Source of the DNA: Chloroflexota bacterium
Lineage (GTDB): Bacteria; Chloroflexota; Limnocylindria; P2-11E; CF-107
Length of the DNA: 35,815 nt
Direction: 5' to 3'
Assembly: GCA_005881435.1 (NCBI GenBank)
Contig: VBHP01000089.1
Span: 33,157 to 68,971, forward strand
The notes under the pieces were generated by a model. That model saw only the letters and a list, made by a program, of their open reading frames with translations, was not told the DNA's origin and made no database searches. Made by a program: the position numbers and the translations under genes. This document shows, in pieces, positions 7,036 to 16,033 of the stretch (within the stretch, counting starts at the first letter, position 1; each line of letters begins with the position of its first letter).

Positions 7036-10000
7036 CCGAGGAGAAGCTGCGCGTCATCGAAGGTGGTGCGGACAAGCCGCATGCGGTCCTGCGCAGCCTC
7101 ACGGTAATGGGGTTCAAGTCCTTCGCGGCGCGCACCTATCTGGAGTTCGCTCCCGGGATCACTGCGATCGTCGGTCCGAACGGCGCGGGAAAATCGAATC
7201 TGAGCGAGAGTATTCGTTGGGCGCTCGGCGAGGGCACAGCTCGTCATCTTCGTGCCAAGAAGAGCGAAGACCTGATCTTCGCTGGATCAGAGACGCGCAA
7301 GGCGATCGGCATGGCCGAGGTCGTGATGCATCTCGACAACTCCTCCGGGCGCCTGCCGATCTCCTTCACCGAGGTCGAGATCGCGCGCCGTTTCTATCGC
7401 AGCAACGAATCCGACTACCTGGTGAACCGCGCGAAGGTGCGGCTGCGCGACCTGCAAGACCTACTTGCCGGCGCGAACCTCGCCGACAATCCCTTCGTCG
7501 TCATCGGTCAGGGCCTCGTCGATCAGGTACTGGCGCTGAAGCCGTCCGACCGGCGGATCGTGATCGAGGAAGCAGCCGGGACGCGGCGGCTGCACCTGCG
7601 CCGCGAGGAGGCGCTGGCCAGGCTCATCGCGGCCGAGGGCGAGCTCGTCCGCGTGAACGACATCCTCCGCGAGATCGGGCCGCGCCGCGAGCTCCTGGAG
7701 GAGCAGGCCGGCAAATGGCGCGAATACGAGTCGGTCCGCACCGAGCTGCGCCGCCGCGCCCTGCGCTGGTATCGCGACTCCTACGGCGAGTCCGCGAGCG
7801 CGCGCGATGATCTGCGGGGCCGGCTGCTCGCGGTCGACGCCGAGCTGGCGCGCATCGCCGAGGAGGTCGGGAGCGCCGAGGGCGCCGCGACCGTCGATGA
7901 GGAGAGCCTCACCTTCGCCCGCGCCGACGAGGAGCGTGCGCGCGCTGACGCGCAGTCCGCCGGCGCGGCGGACACGCGAGCGCGTGAAGAGCTTGCCGCG
8001 CTCCGCGCGAGCTTTGCCGCGATCGCCGAGCAGCACGGGTCGGCCGCGGCCTCGCTGGCATCGATCCCGGCCGAGATCGCGTTGCTGAGCGAGCGTTTGG
8101 AACGGCTCGATGCCGAGGTCCGCGGCGCGGCGGAGACGGCGCGCCATGCCGCCGGCAGGCTTGCCGACACCGAGCGCGGGCTTGCGCAGCGGCAGGCGGT
8201 CGCGACCGCGTCGAGCGCGCAGCGTCTTGCCGCCGAGCGGGAGGTGCTGCTCCGAGAGAGCGCCGTCACGGCGGCGCGCAACGAGAGCGCGAATCTGCAA
8301 CGACGCGAGGCAGCGCTGGCCGAGCACGCCCGCCAGATCGACCTCGAGCGCAGCGACCGGTCGGAGGAGCGCGATGCCATCGCCTCCGGTTTGGAGCGCG
8401 CCCGGCGCGCGATCGACACCGCGTCGCGCAGCGCTGAAGCGCTGGCGAACGAAAGCGGCACGCTGCACGGGGAGCTCGCGCGCATCGAGGCGGAGTTGGT
8501 GCTCAGTCGCGGACGGATCGGCGCGTTCGAGGACGCGCTGGGTCGAGCGAAAGACGAGCTCGAGACGCGGCGAAAGGCGCTGGCCGCCGATTCGCCGGTG
8601 CTGCCGCAGGGACTGTGGTGGCTGTTCGAGCGGGTGCGGGTGCCGCACGACGTCGAGCCCGCGGTACGCGCGGCCCTCGGCGCCCGCGTGGTGGTGTCCG
8701 ATTCGTTGGCGCAAACGACCGCGCTTCGCGAGTCGGGGCTCCGCGATGCGACGATCGTCGCCGGCGCCGCCACGCCGGCGCCGCGCGGCGTCCCGGGGAC
8801 ACCGCTCTCGGACGCGCTCGAATATGCCGACCCCGACGCCGCGACGGTTGCGCGGGCCGTCCTCGGCGGCGTGTATCTCGTGGAGCAGGAGCGCACGGCG
8901 CTCGCGCGCGCGAAGGATCTGCCACCCGGCATTCGGCTCGTTACGCGTTCTGGCGTCGCCGTCGAGCGCGGCGCCGCGCGCATCGTCGCCGATGCCGCGG
9001 ATGATCTTGCCGCGCGGCGCCGCTTGGCCCAGGTCGAGGACGTCATCTCCCGTCTGTCGCGCGAGAGCGACGCGGCGCGCTCGGCGGAGCACGAGCTCGA
9101 AGCGGAACGCGAGCGACTCGCGGCGGCGCTGGCGGGACGAGACAGGGAGCTCGAAGGCGCGCGGGACCAACGCTCGAAGGCCGAAACCGACGAGCGCAGG
9201 CTGCTGGCGCAGGACGCGGGTGTGCACGACGCGATGCGAGCCGCGTCGGCGCGGCTCGAGGCCCTCGAACGCGAGCGCGGCGAGGTTCGTGCGCGCCTGT
9301 CGGCACTCGCGCGGGAGTCCGACGCCTCCGTCGTCGCGCGCGCTGAGGCGACCGACGCGTTGTCGCGCGCCGAGGGCGCCGAGCGTTTGGCCCTGGACGA
9401 GCTGCGCGAATCCGAGGGTGCCGCGGCCGAGGCGCGGCTGGAGACCGCCACGGCCGAAGAGCGCCGGGCGACCGCCGCGCGAGTACGCGAGGCGCTGACC
9501 GATCAGATCGCGGCCGCTGAGCGACGGCACCAACTCGAGGCCGAGCGGGTCCGCGGGCTAGCGACGCATCAGGAAGACGCCGCGGTGCGCGTCGAGCGCG
9601 CGCGGCACCAAGCGGAGGAGATAGCGGAACGCACGCGTGTGTCGCATCAGACCTGGGAACGCACTCGAGAACGAGCCCTGCGCGCCGAGAACGCGCGGCG
9701 GGACTCGGAGCAGCGGGCAGCGAAAGGACGCGAACGAATGGCCGAGCTGCGCGGCGAACGCTCGCGCCTCGCGGCCGAGGAGGAGCGTGCGAATGCCGCG
9801 CTGCGGCTGCTCGACGAGCAGGTGCGCGCCGAGCTTGGACTGGCCGACGACGAACCGCTGCCGGAGCCCGCGAGCATCGACATCGAAGCAGCGGAGCACG
9901 GCCGCACCGCGCAGCAGGAGCTGCGCGACCTCCAGAAGCTGCGGCGCCGGCTCATCGCGCTCGAGCCGGTGAATCCGCTCGCGTCGGAGGAGCTCGCAGA

Positions 10001-10586
10001 GGTGGCGCAGCGACACGATTACCTGCGGACGCATCAGGCCGACCTGGAGAAGGCCATCACCGATCTGCGCTCGCTCGCGGACGAGCTGGCGCGAACGATC
10101 GCGGAGCAGTTCTCGTCGACGCTCCTGGCGGTCGACCGCGAGTTCGCCGCCTTCTTCACCCGTCTGTTCAACGGCGGCACCGCCTCGCTGCGCATCGCCG
10201 AGAGCGATGACGACCGCGACGAGGCGGGTATCGACATCCTGGCGCGGCCTCCGGGGAAGCGTGTCTCCAGCCTGGCGCAGCTCTCGGGGGGCGAGCGCGC
10301 GCTGACCGCGGTCGCATTGCTGCTGGCGATCCTGCGCGTGCGGCCCGCGCCGTTCTGCGTGCTCGACGAGGTCGATGCCGCGCTCGACGAGCGGAACGTC
10401 GGACGGTTCACCCAAGCGCTGCGAGAGTTGACCGATCGCACGCAGTTCGTCGTGATCACGCACAACCGCGGGACGATCGAGGCCGCCGACGCGCTCTACG
10501 GCGTGTCGATGGACGCGAGCGGGGTGTCGAAAGTCGTGTCGCTCCGCCTGGCGGATCTGGACAAGTCCCGCGCCGGAAGCGCCTAG
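7032..10586 (+). CDS. smc: Chromosome segregation protein SMC
   Basis: SMC forms the condensin-like ring, with ScpA/ScpB, that organises and separates chromosomes. The 1184 residues show the complete layout: Walker A GPNGAGKSN at 48-56, a first long coiled coil (about 170-510), a hinge beginning near 520 (LPQGLWWLFERVRVPHDVEPAVRAALGARV), a returning coiled coil (about 670-1010), then the C-terminal head with signature LSGGERALTAVALLLAILRV near 1084 and Walker B CVLDEVDAALDERN near 1109. ATG 7032 overlaps the rnc stop. The stop shares the tetramer CTAG with the stop of the convergent minus-strand gene. Length is normal and nothing is missing. Confidence 0.97.
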   Translation: MTEEKLRVIEGGADKPHAVLRSLTVMGFKSFAARTYLEFAPGITAIVGPNGAGKSNLSESIRWALGEGTARHLRAKKSEDLIFAGSETRKAIGMAEVVMHLDNSSGRLPISFTEVEIARRFYRSNESDYLVNRAKVRLRDLQDLLAGANLADNPFVVIGQGLVDQVLALKPSDRRIVIEEAAGTRRLHLRREEALARLIAAEGELVRVNDILREIGPRRELLEEQAGKWREYESVRTELRRRALRWYRDSYGESASARDDLRGRLLAVDAELARIAEEVGSAEGAATVDEESLTFARADEERARADAQSAGAADTRAREELAALRASFAAIAEQHGSAAASLASIPAEIALLSERLERLDAEVRGAAETARHAAGRLADTERGLAQRQAVATASSAQRLAAEREVLLRESAVTAARNESANLQRREAALAEHARQIDLERSDRSEERDAIASGLERARRAIDTASRSAEALANESGTLHGELARIEAELVLSRGRIGAFEDALGRAKDELETRRKALAADSPVLPQGLWWLFERVRVPHDVEPAVRAALGARVVVSDSLAQTTALRESGLRDATIVAGAATPAPRGVPGTPLSDALEYADPDAATVARAVLGGVYLVEQERTALARAKDLPPGIRLVTRSGVAVERGAARIVADAADDLAARRRLAQVEDVISRLSRESDAARSAEHELEAERERLAAALAGRDRELEGARDQRSKAETDERRLLAQDAGVHDAMRAASARLEALERERGEVRARLSALARESDASVVARAEATDALSRAEGAERLALDELRESEGAAAEARLETATAEERRATAARVREALTDQIAAAERRHQLEAERVRGLATHQEDAAVRVERARHQAEEIAERTRVSHQTWERTRERALRAENARRDSEQRAAKGRERMAELRGERSRLAAEEERANAALRLLDEQVRAELGLADDEPLPEPASIDIEAAEHGRTAQQELRDLQKLRRRLIALEPVNPLASEELAEVAQRHDYLRTHQADLEKAITDLRSLADELARTIAEQFSSTLLAVDREFAAFFTRLFNGGTASLRIAESDDDRDEAGIDILARPPGKRVSSLAQLSGGERALTAVALLLAILRVRPAPFCVLDEVDAALDERNVGRFTQALRELTDRTQFVVITHNRGTIEAADALYGVSMDASGVSKVVSLRLADLDKSRAGSA

Positions 10587-11476
10587 CCGCTGGGGCGAAG
10601 CATCGCCAGCGCGATCAGCGGGCCGGCGATCGCGATCGCTGCACCCGCGAACGTGAGGGCTGTGCTCTCGAGCGCGACGGCCCACGGGACGCGAAGCCAC
10701 AGCCGGAACGTCGGCGGAAGAAGCACCGCGTTCACGGCCGCGAGCCACGACGGCACCACCAGCACCGGTCCGCCTGGTGCGCGGTATGCGTCGTTGGGAT
10801 AGAAGAACGCGTGCAGCGGGACCTGAACGACGAGCGCCGCGGCGCCGAGCGTGAGATAGACACCCGTGAGCGCCCGGGTCAACGGCAGGCGACGACCGAG
10901 CGCGCCGGCGATCGCGCCGGCACCGACGCCGAGCGCGGTCGCGAACGACCAGTAGGGGAACGCCAGGTCGAGAAAGCCCGGGATCGGCGGAATGACGCGA
11001 TAAAGCGTTTCGAGCGTGACCGCGGCGACGATCCAGCCGCCGCCGACGACCACCGCCGCGGCGAGCAGGTCGATGATCGAGCCCGCATATGCCGCGGCGA
11101 GAAACGGCACCGCGGCAAAGAAAGGCTGCGGCAGAGCGAACGCGGTCGGCAGCGCGAGCATCGCGTGCGCTCCGGCCAGCGCACCGCCGAGCACGCGCGC
11201 GCGTGCATCGCCGCGCGACAGCATCGCGCTCGCGACCGAGCACAGCGACAGCGTGGCGAGAAAGACAACTGGGCCGGCGAGCTGCAACGGGAAGCGCGCG
11301 GTCATCTCCGCGAACGGCAACGCGAGCTGGGAGCAGCCTTGCGTGCCGCCGCCGGCGCCGGTCGAACACTGCTCGGCGCGATACGTGGAGGTCGCGAGCG
11401 CGAGACCAGAGAGCGCGATCGTCGCGATCGCCCCGCACCACGACAGCAGTGAACGGATCAGGCTTGGTCTCTTCAC
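10583..11476 (-). CDS. Polytopic membrane protein, unknown function
   Basis: I do not recognise this 297-residue protein. It is strongly hydrophobic with about eight probable membrane segments. The first (SLLSWCGAIATIALSGLALA, near residue 10-29) is followed by an outside loop with two Cys (EQCSTGAGGGTQGC), which could form a disulfide; further segments lie near 65-85, 94-115, 118-152, 175-195, 204-225 and 270-292. The start chosen, GTG (complement of 11474-11476), keeps the first membrane segment; it lies only 9 bases from the oppositely directed ftsY start, leaving no room for ribosome sites. ATG at 11305 is an alternative that would remove the first segment. It interrupts the usual smc-ftsY pair. 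Confidence 0.65.
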   Translation of the reverse strand: MKRPSLIRSLLSWCGAIATIALSGLALATSTYRAEQCSTGAGGGTQGCSQLALPFAEMTARFPLQLAGPVVFLATLSLCSVASAMLSRGDARARVLGGALAGAHAMLALPTAFALPQPFFAAVPFLAAAYAGSIIDLLAAAVVVGGGWIVAAVTLETLYRVIPPIPGFLDLAFPYWSFATALGVGAGAIAGALGRRLPLTRALTGVYLTLGAAALVVQVPLHAFFYPNDAYRAPGGPVLVVPSWLAAVNAVLLPPTFRLWLRVPWAVALESTALTFAGAAIAIAGPLIALAMLRPSG

Positions 11477-11485
11477 AATGCTCCG

Positions 11486-12397
11486 GTGACAGTACGTCCC
11501 TTCGAAGCCGGTCTGGCGAAGACGCGCCGCTCGTTCCTCACGCGTCTTCGCGATCTCGCCCTTCAACCTCGCTTGGACGCGGCGTACTGGGAGGAGTTCG
11601 AGGCGGTCCTTGTCGGCACCGATCTCTCCGTCTCGCTCGTGGACGAGATCGTCGCGAGGCTGCGCGACCGTGAGGCCCGTTTCCAACTGAACGGACCGCA
11701 ACAGGTCGAGAGTGCATTGCGCGAAGAGCTGCTGGCGGTGCTTTCGGTCGGGAGGGCGGACCTTCGGCTCGACGGTGCGCCGGCGCTGATCCTGCTGGTG
11801 GGCGTGAACGGCAGCGGCAAGACCACCAGCGCGGCGAAGCTGGCGCGACGGCTGGCGCGAAGCGGGAAGAAGCCACTGCTCGCCGCGGCCGATACCTTTC
11901 GCGCGGCCGCCATCGAGCAGCTCGAGACGTGGGCCAGGCGCGTGCAGGTTCCCATCGTGTCCGGCAAGCCCGGGGGCGACCCGGCCGCGGTCGTGTTCGA
12001 CGCCATGCAATCGGCGCAGGCGCGCGGCGCGGACGTCGTGATCGCCGACACCGCCGGACGGCTGCACACGAAGGAGCACCTCATGGCGGAGTTGTCGAAG
12101 GTCGTGCGCGTCGCGGCTCGCGCCCGCGAGGGTGCACCGGATGAGGTCCTGCTCGTCCTCGACGGCACGACGGGTCAGAATGCCATCCCGCAAGCGCGCA
12201 CCTTCACACAGGCCGCGCGCGTCACCGGCCTCGTTGTGACAAAGCTCGACGGCACCGCTAAGGGCGGCGCGGTGTTCACCGTGACGCGGGAGCTCGGGCT
12301 GCCAGTCAAGTACCTCGGAGTGGGGGAGGGGATGGACGACCTCGTGCCGATGCAGCCGGAGCAATTCGTCGAGGCGATGTTCACTCGGGATGCCTGA
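11486..12397 (+). CDS. ftsY: Signal recognition particle receptor FtsY
   Basis: FtsY is the membrane-side SRP GTPase that receives ribosome-nascent chain complexes from Ffh. The 303-residue protein has a short N domain (GLAKTRRSFLTRLRDL...YWEEFEAVLVGTDLS) and a full G domain: P-loop GVNGSGKTT near 106-114, DTFRAAAIEQL, DTAGRLHTKEHLMAEL, TKLDGTAKGG and the closing GVGEGMDDLVPM. The acidic A domain of E. coli FtsY is absent, as in many bacteria. GTG 11486 has no visible ribosome site and CACAAT lies 6 bases upstream, so the message may be leaderless. It overlaps the next gene by 8 bases. Confidence 0.95.
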   Translation: MTVRPFEAGLAKTRRSFLTRLRDLALQPRLDAAYWEEFEAVLVGTDLSVSLVDEIVARLRDREARFQLNGPQQVESALREELLAVLSVGRADLRLDGAPALILLVGVNGSGKTTSAAKLARRLARSGKKPLLAAADTFRAAAIEQLETWARRVQVPIVSGKPGGDPAAVVFDAMQSAQARGADVVIADTAGRLHTKEHLMAELSKVVRVAARAREGAPDEVLLVLDGTTGQNAIPQARTFTQAARVTGLVVTKLDGTAKGGAVFTVTRELGLPVKYLGVGEGMDDLVPMQPEQFVEAMFTRDA

Positions 12398-13145
12398 GGT
12401 GCGTCCGCTCTCGGCCGAGGGCGCGGTCGACGTCACGAGCCTGTACATCGACTTGCTCGGCGGCGAGGCAGAGGGCGATCGACCGCACGTGGCCCTGAAC
12501 ATGGTTGTCTCAGCGGACGGTCGCGCGACCCTCGCGGGAACGGCCGACATCGGATCGCGGACGGATCGCGCATTGCTGCGTCATCTGCGCAGCCTCGCCG
12601 ACGCGGTGCTCATCGGAGCCGGCACGCTCCGGGCCAACGACTTCACGCCCCGGGTCAGCAGCCGCGAGGCGATGGATCGGCGCGAGCTGGCGGCGCGCCC
12701 ACCGCAGCCGCTCGGCATCGTGGTCTCGCGACTCGGCGACGTGCCGCTCGATCGCAAATTCTTCGCGCTGCCGCAGGAGCGTCTCGTCGCCGTCAGCGAA
12801 CGCGCCGGCGAGGCAGCCCGCGAGCGGGTGCGCAAAGCGGGCGCGACGGTCGTCGCATTCGGCGCGAGCGAGGTCGATCTGCCCGCGCTGCTGCGGTGGT
12901 TGCTGCGCGAGCGCGACGTTCGGGTCGTGCTGTGCGAGGGCGGCCCGCATCTGGTCGGCCAGCTGCTGCGAGCACGCCTCATCGACGAGGTCTTCCTCAC
13001 CCAAGCCTGGCGCGTCACTGCCGAGCCCGGAGCGCTGTCGTGGGTCGAGAGCGAGGCCGCACTCGACGTGCGGCTCGAGCCGCGCGAGTCGTATGAGGGC
13101 GACGGCGAACGCTACGGGCGCTTCCGCGTCACGTACTCTCGATAG
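12390..13145 (+). CDS. RibD C-terminal-domain (pyrimidine reductase-like) protein
   Basis: The 251 residues form a single RibD-C / dihydrofolate-reductase-like domain: NMVVSADGRATLAG near the N terminus (substrate and NADPH side), SRTDRALLRHLRSLADAVLIGAGTLRAND, and the NADPH-binding region CEGGPHLVGQLLRARLIDEVFLT. This domain reduces the ribosylamino-pyrimidine in riboflavin synthesis, but stand-alone copies also act on other pteridine or pyrimidine substrates. The N-terminal deaminase domain of bifunctional RibD is absent and no other riboflavin genes are near, so the substrate is not known. It lies between the two SRP GTPase genes, overlapping ftsY by 8 bases and ending next to the ffh start, so it is probably co-transcribed with them. 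Confidence 0.85.
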   Translation: MPEVRPLSAEGAVDVTSLYIDLLGGEAEGDRPHVALNMVVSADGRATLAGTADIGSRTDRALLRHLRSLADAVLIGAGTLRANDFTPRVSSREAMDRRELAARPPQPLGIVVSRLGDVPLDRKFFALPQERLVAVSERAGEAARERVRKAGATVVAFGASEVDLPALLRWLLRERDVRVVLCEGGPHLVGQLLRARLIDEVFLTQAWRVTAEPGALSWVESEAALDVRLEPRESYEGDGERYGRFRVTYSR

Positions 13146-13147
13146 TG

Positions 13148-14482
13148 ATGTTCGAGCAGCTCAGCGATCGCCTCACCGGCACGTTCGACCGCCTGCGCGG
13201 CAAGCCGAGAGTGACGGACTCGGATCTCGACGAAGCGCTGCGCGACATCCGCATCGCTCTGCTCGAAGCCGACGTCAACTACGCCGTGGTCAAGGACCTC
13301 GTGGCGCGGGTGCGCGAGCGCGCGAAGGGTCAGGACGTGCTGCAGACGATCTCGGGCGCGCAGCAGGTGGTGAAGATCGTGCACGACGAGCTCGTCGCGA
13401 CCCTCGGCACGACCGAATCGCCGCTGCAGTTCGCGGCGCAGCCGCCCACGGTGATCCTGCTCGTCGGGCTTCAGGGGTCCGGGAAGACCACGACCGCGGC
13501 AAAGGTGGCGAGCCTGATACGTAAGAAAGGACGGCGCCCGGTGCTCGTGGCCGCGGACCCGTATCGGCCGGCCGCCGTCGAGCAGCTCATGACGCTGGGC
13601 AAGCAGCTGGACCTTCCCGTCCGGGTCGCCAACGGAGAGCAACCGCCCGAGCTCGTGGCCAGCGCCGCCGCCGAGTCCTCGCGCGATGGGCGCGACGTCG
13701 TCGTCGCCGACACGGCCGGCCGGCTGCACATCGACGACGAGATGATGCGCGAGCTCGAACGGATGGTCGCGCTGACGCAGCCGGCGGAGATCCTCCTAGT
13801 GGCCGACGCGATGACCGGTCAGGACGCGGTGCGCGCGGCCTCGGAGTTCCGGGCCAGGCTGCCGCTGACCGGCATGATCCTCACCAAGGTCGATGGCGAC
13901 GCCCGCGGTGGCGCGGCCCTTTCGATCCGCGCCGCGACGGGCGTGCCGATCAAGTTCCTCGGCACGGGTGAGAAGCTCGATGCCCTTGAGCCGTTCCACC
14001 CCGATCGCCTGGCCGGGCGGATCCTCGGCATGGGCGACGTCTTGACGCTGGTCGAGCGAGCGCAGGAGCACGTCGACCAGAAGCAGGCCGAGGAGCAGGC
14101 GAAGAAATTCCTCGAGGCGCGGTTCACGCTCGACGACTTCCTGTCGCAGTTGAAGCAGGTGCGCAAGCTCGGACCGCTGTCGCAGCTGCTGTCGATGGTG
14201 CCGGGCATGAATCAGATGGCGAAACAGATGCCGGAGGCCGAGGCCGAGCGCGAGCTCACGAAGCTCGAGGCGATCATCTCCTCGATGACGATGGCCGAGC
14301 GTGCCGATCCGTCGATCATCTCCGGATCGCGGAGACGCCGTATCGCCCGCGGCAGTGGGACGACGGTGCAGGACGTCAACCAGCTATTGAAGCAATTCGT
14401 GGAGATGCAGAAGCTCATGCGCCAGATGGGGACGATGGCCAAGAGCGGCCGTCTGCCGCGCTTCCCCGGTCTCGTGCGCTAG
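13148..14482 (+). CDS. ffh: Signal recognition particle protein Ffh (SRP54)
   Basis: Ffh binds signal sequences together with 4.5S RNA and docks on FtsY. The 444 residues contain the N domain (MFEQLSDRLTGTFDRLRGKPRVTDSDLDEALRDIRIALLEADVN), the G domain with GLQGSGKTT near 106-114, DPYRPAAVEQL, DTAGRLHIDDEMM and TKVDGDARGG, and the Met-rich M domain (about 300-444) with the RNA-binding SGSRRRRIARGSG and QLLKQFVEMQKLMRQMG. ATG 13148 is preferred over GTG 13145, which overlaps the upstream stop, because family members begin with MF. No 4.5S RNA gene was seen in the window. Confidence 0.97.
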   Translation: MFEQLSDRLTGTFDRLRGKPRVTDSDLDEALRDIRIALLEADVNYAVVKDLVARVRERAKGQDVLQTISGAQQVVKIVHDELVATLGTTESPLQFAAQPPTVILLVGLQGSGKTTTAAKVASLIRKKGRRPVLVAADPYRPAAVEQLMTLGKQLDLPVRVANGEQPPELVASAAAESSRDGRDVVVADTAGRLHIDDEMMRELERMVALTQPAEILLVADAMTGQDAVRAASEFRARLPLTGMILTKVDGDARGGAALSIRAATGVPIKFLGTGEKLDALEPFHPDRLAGRILGMGDVLTLVERAQEHVDQKQAEEQAKKFLEARFTLDDFLSQLKQVRKLGPLSQLLSMVPGMNQMAKQMPEAEAERELTKLEAIISSMTMAERADPSIISGSRRRRIARGSGTTVQDVNQLLKQFVEMQKLMRQMGTMAKSGRLPRFPGLVR

Positions 14483-14917
14483 ATGCGGGCGCGACCCGAT
14501 CAGGTCGAGCCTGCCGTTCGGGTCACCGCGATACTCGTTGGCTGGCTCGTCGACACCCTGAGCACCAGCATCGCCGGCATCCCGCTTCTTGCCGCCTTCG
14601 GCGTCGACGCCCTGGATCAGACCGCGGTCGACCGGCTCAACGACGCGCCCGACTTTCTCGTCGCATCCCTCGCTCTGGGGCTCGTCTGCACCGCGCTGGG
14701 CGGGTTCGTCACGGCGCATCTGGCGCGCGGAGCGGAGATGCGCAACGCGGTGGTCATGGGCGTCGCCAGCGCGGCCAGCGCGCTGCTGCTGGCACTCACC
14801 GGCGTCGGCGGGCCGCCGGTCTGGTACCTCGGCCTCGGCACCGCGCTCACCGTGCCGGCCGCCGCGGTGGGCGCGCTCGTCCGCGAGCGCACGCGCACCG
14901 AGGCTGGTAAGCTTTGA
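14483..14917 (+). CDS. Small membrane protein, unknown function
   Basis: I do not recognise a family. The 144-residue protein has about four probable membrane helices (near residues 14-36, 57-80, 86-110 and 113-132) rich in Ala, Gly, Leu and Val, with a short acidic loop after the first (FGVDALDQTAVDRLNDAPD) and a basic C terminus (RERTRTEAGKL). ATG 14483 follows the ffh stop directly, so it is likely in the ffh transcript and ends it before the hairpin at 14924. Confidence 0.65.
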   Translation: MRARPDQVEPAVRVTAILVGWLVDTLSTSIAGIPLLAAFGVDALDQTAVDRLNDAPDFLVASLALGLVCTALGGFVTAHLARGAEMRNAVVMGVASAASALLLALTGVGGPPVWYLGLGTALTVPAAAVGALVRERTRTEAGKL

Positions 14918-14923
14918 GCAGTT

Positions 14924-14944
14924 GCGCCGGTTGCTTACCGGCGC
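14924..14944 (+). terminator. GC-rich hairpin after the ffh transcript
   Basis: A perfect 8-bp stem, GCGCCGGT (14924-14931) with ACCGGCGC (14937-14944), loop TGCTT. It is followed only by GTCTTCG, so it is a poor intrinsic terminator; it may mark the 3' end of the ffh operon or belong to the rpsP leader. Confidence 0.45.
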
Positions 14945-14956
14945 GTCTTCGTGTGG

Positions 14957-15016
14957 CAGACCCTTTCGATTTTTGTTGATCGAGATGGGTCAAATCCAAA
15001 GGGTCTGGTAGGAGGT
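14957..15016 (+). promoter_or_regulatory. Long leader hairpin and ribosome site of rpsP
   Basis: CAGACCCTTT (14957-14966) pairs perfectly with AAAGGGTCTG (14998-15007), and after a single C-C mismatch GATTT (14968-14972) pairs with AAATC (14992-14996). The 16-base arms enclose a 19-base loop. The stem ends two bases before the ribosome site AGGAGGT at 15010-15016, so it could control S16 translation or mRNA stability. No ligand or protein is identified. Confidence 0.6.
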
Positions 15017-15025
15017 CCGCAGTAC

Positions 15026-15295
15026 GTGGCAGTTCGCATCCGCTTGCGCCGCGTTGGTAAGAAAAAAGAGCCCCACTACCGCATCGTCGTCGCCGATTCG
15101 CGGTCTCCGCGCGACGGCAAGTTCATCGAGAACATCGGTCACTACGATCCGACGAAGGATGACGCTCTGGTGATCAAATCCGAGCGGGCGAAGTACTGGT
15201 TCAGCAAGGGCGCGCGTCCCACCGCGACCACTCGCGATCTACTGGTGAAGAGCGGCCTCGGCGACAAAGAGGTCCCCGCCGCCGTCCGCGACTAG
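15026..15295 (+). CDS. rpsP: 30S ribosomal protein S16
   Basis: The 89-residue protein MAVRIRLRRVGKKKEPHYRIVV...SPRDGKFIENIGHYDP...ERAKYWFSKGARPT is a clear S16, a primary binder of the 16S rRNA 5' domain. The frame is open further upstream, but GTG 15026, 9 bases after AGGAGGT, gives the family N terminus; the extension would run through the leader hairpin. rpsP-khpA-rimM-trmD-rplS is the conserved order for this group, and the genes are tightly packed. Confidence 0.97.
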   Translation: MAVRIRLRRVGKKKEPHYRIVVADSRSPRDGKFIENIGHYDPTKDDALVIKSERAKYWFSKGARPTATTRDLLVKSGLGDKEVPAAVRD

Positions 15296-15302
15296 CAGCG
15301 CC

Positions 15303-15539
15303 ATGTCGCGGATGTCGGACCTGCTCACGCACCTGGCGAAGCAACTGGTGGACAAGCCTGACTCGGTCGCGGTGACCGAGACCGTTGACGGCGACATGGT
15401 GAAGCTGCACCTCGCCGTCGCGGAAGAGGATGTCGGGAAAGTGATCGGTCGAGGCGGACGGATCGCGAAGGCCATCCGCGCCATCCTGAAAGTGATGGCG
15501 ACGCGTGATGGCACCAAGGTCAACCTCGAGATCGATTAA
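15303..15539 (+). CDS. khpA: KH-domain RNA-binding protein KhpA
   Basis: A 78-residue single KH domain with the RNA-binding loop GRGG at residues 49-52 ([19 protein letters not shown]). KhpA, often with KhpB, binds small RNAs and mRNAs and affects cell-division gene expression in several Gram-positive bacteria. It lies at its conserved place between rpsP and rimM. ATG 15303 is used; ATG 15312 would give the shorter MSDLLTH start. Its end overlaps the likely rimM start. Confidence 0.92.
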   Translation: MSRMSDLLTHLAKQLVDKPDSVAVTETVDGDMVKLHLAVAEEDVGKVIGRGGRIAKAIRAILKVMATRDGTKVNLEID

Positions 15540-16032
15540 CCGTCCCGACAGCGTCGTGGTCGGGATCATCCGCGGCGCCCACGGCGTCCGCGGTGAGCTG
15601 CGCGTCGCGCCGGACACGGACAATCCCGAACGCTTCGTTACCGGACGGGTCCTCGAGGTCGAGGGCGTGGGCCAGCGAACGATCCGCAGCGTCCGCGGCA
15701 CCAAAGGCGACGTCATCCTGGGCCTCGATGGCATCGACGACCGCGACGCCGCCGAGATGCTGCGGGGCCGCGAGCTCCGCGTTCCCATCGACGAGGCGCG
15801 CCGCGAAACGCCGGGCCATCTATGGGCGGATCTGGTCGGCATGGATGTGGTCACCGAGCGAGGCGAATCCCTCGGCCTGCTGTCAGAAGTGCTGCGCCCC
15901 GGCGGCAACGACGTCTTCGTCGTTCGGACCGAAGGCGGTAGCGAGCTGCTGCTGCCCGCGATCGATAGCGTCGTGCTCGAGATCGACATCGTCGAACGGC
16001 GGATGGTCGTCCGTCCCCAGGAGTCGGCCTGA
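15508..16032 (+). CDS. rimM: Ribosome maturation factor RimM
   Basis: RimM binds S19 and helps assemble the 30S head. The protein has the N-terminal beta-barrel ([18 protein letters not shown]) and a C-terminal PRC-barrel ([36 protein letters not shown]...[10 protein letters not shown]). The start is uncertain: ATG 15508 (or GTG 15505) gives an overlap of over 30 bases with khpA, while GTG 15556 would begin directly at the conserved VVG segment. None has a clear ribosome site. trmD begins two bases after the stop. Confidence 0.92.
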   Translation: MAPRSTSRSINRPDSVVVGIIRGAHGVRGELRVAPDTDNPERFVTGRVLEVEGVGQRTIRSVRGTKGDVILGLDGIDDRDAAEMLRGRELRVPIDEARRETPGHLWADLVGMDVVTERGESLGLLSEVLRPGGNDVFVVRTEGGSELLLPAIDSVVLEIDIVERRMVVRPQESA

Positions 16033-16033
16033 A

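Noticed and set aside
7461-9533. 690-codon open frame on the minus strand opposite smc
   Set aside because: Mirror of the SMC coiled-coil codons; low-complexity Arg/Ala/Leu protein with no family.
9558-11441. 627-codon minus-strand frame over smc and the membrane gene
   Set aside because: Different frame from the hydrophobic minus-strand gene and rich in Arg; no family features.
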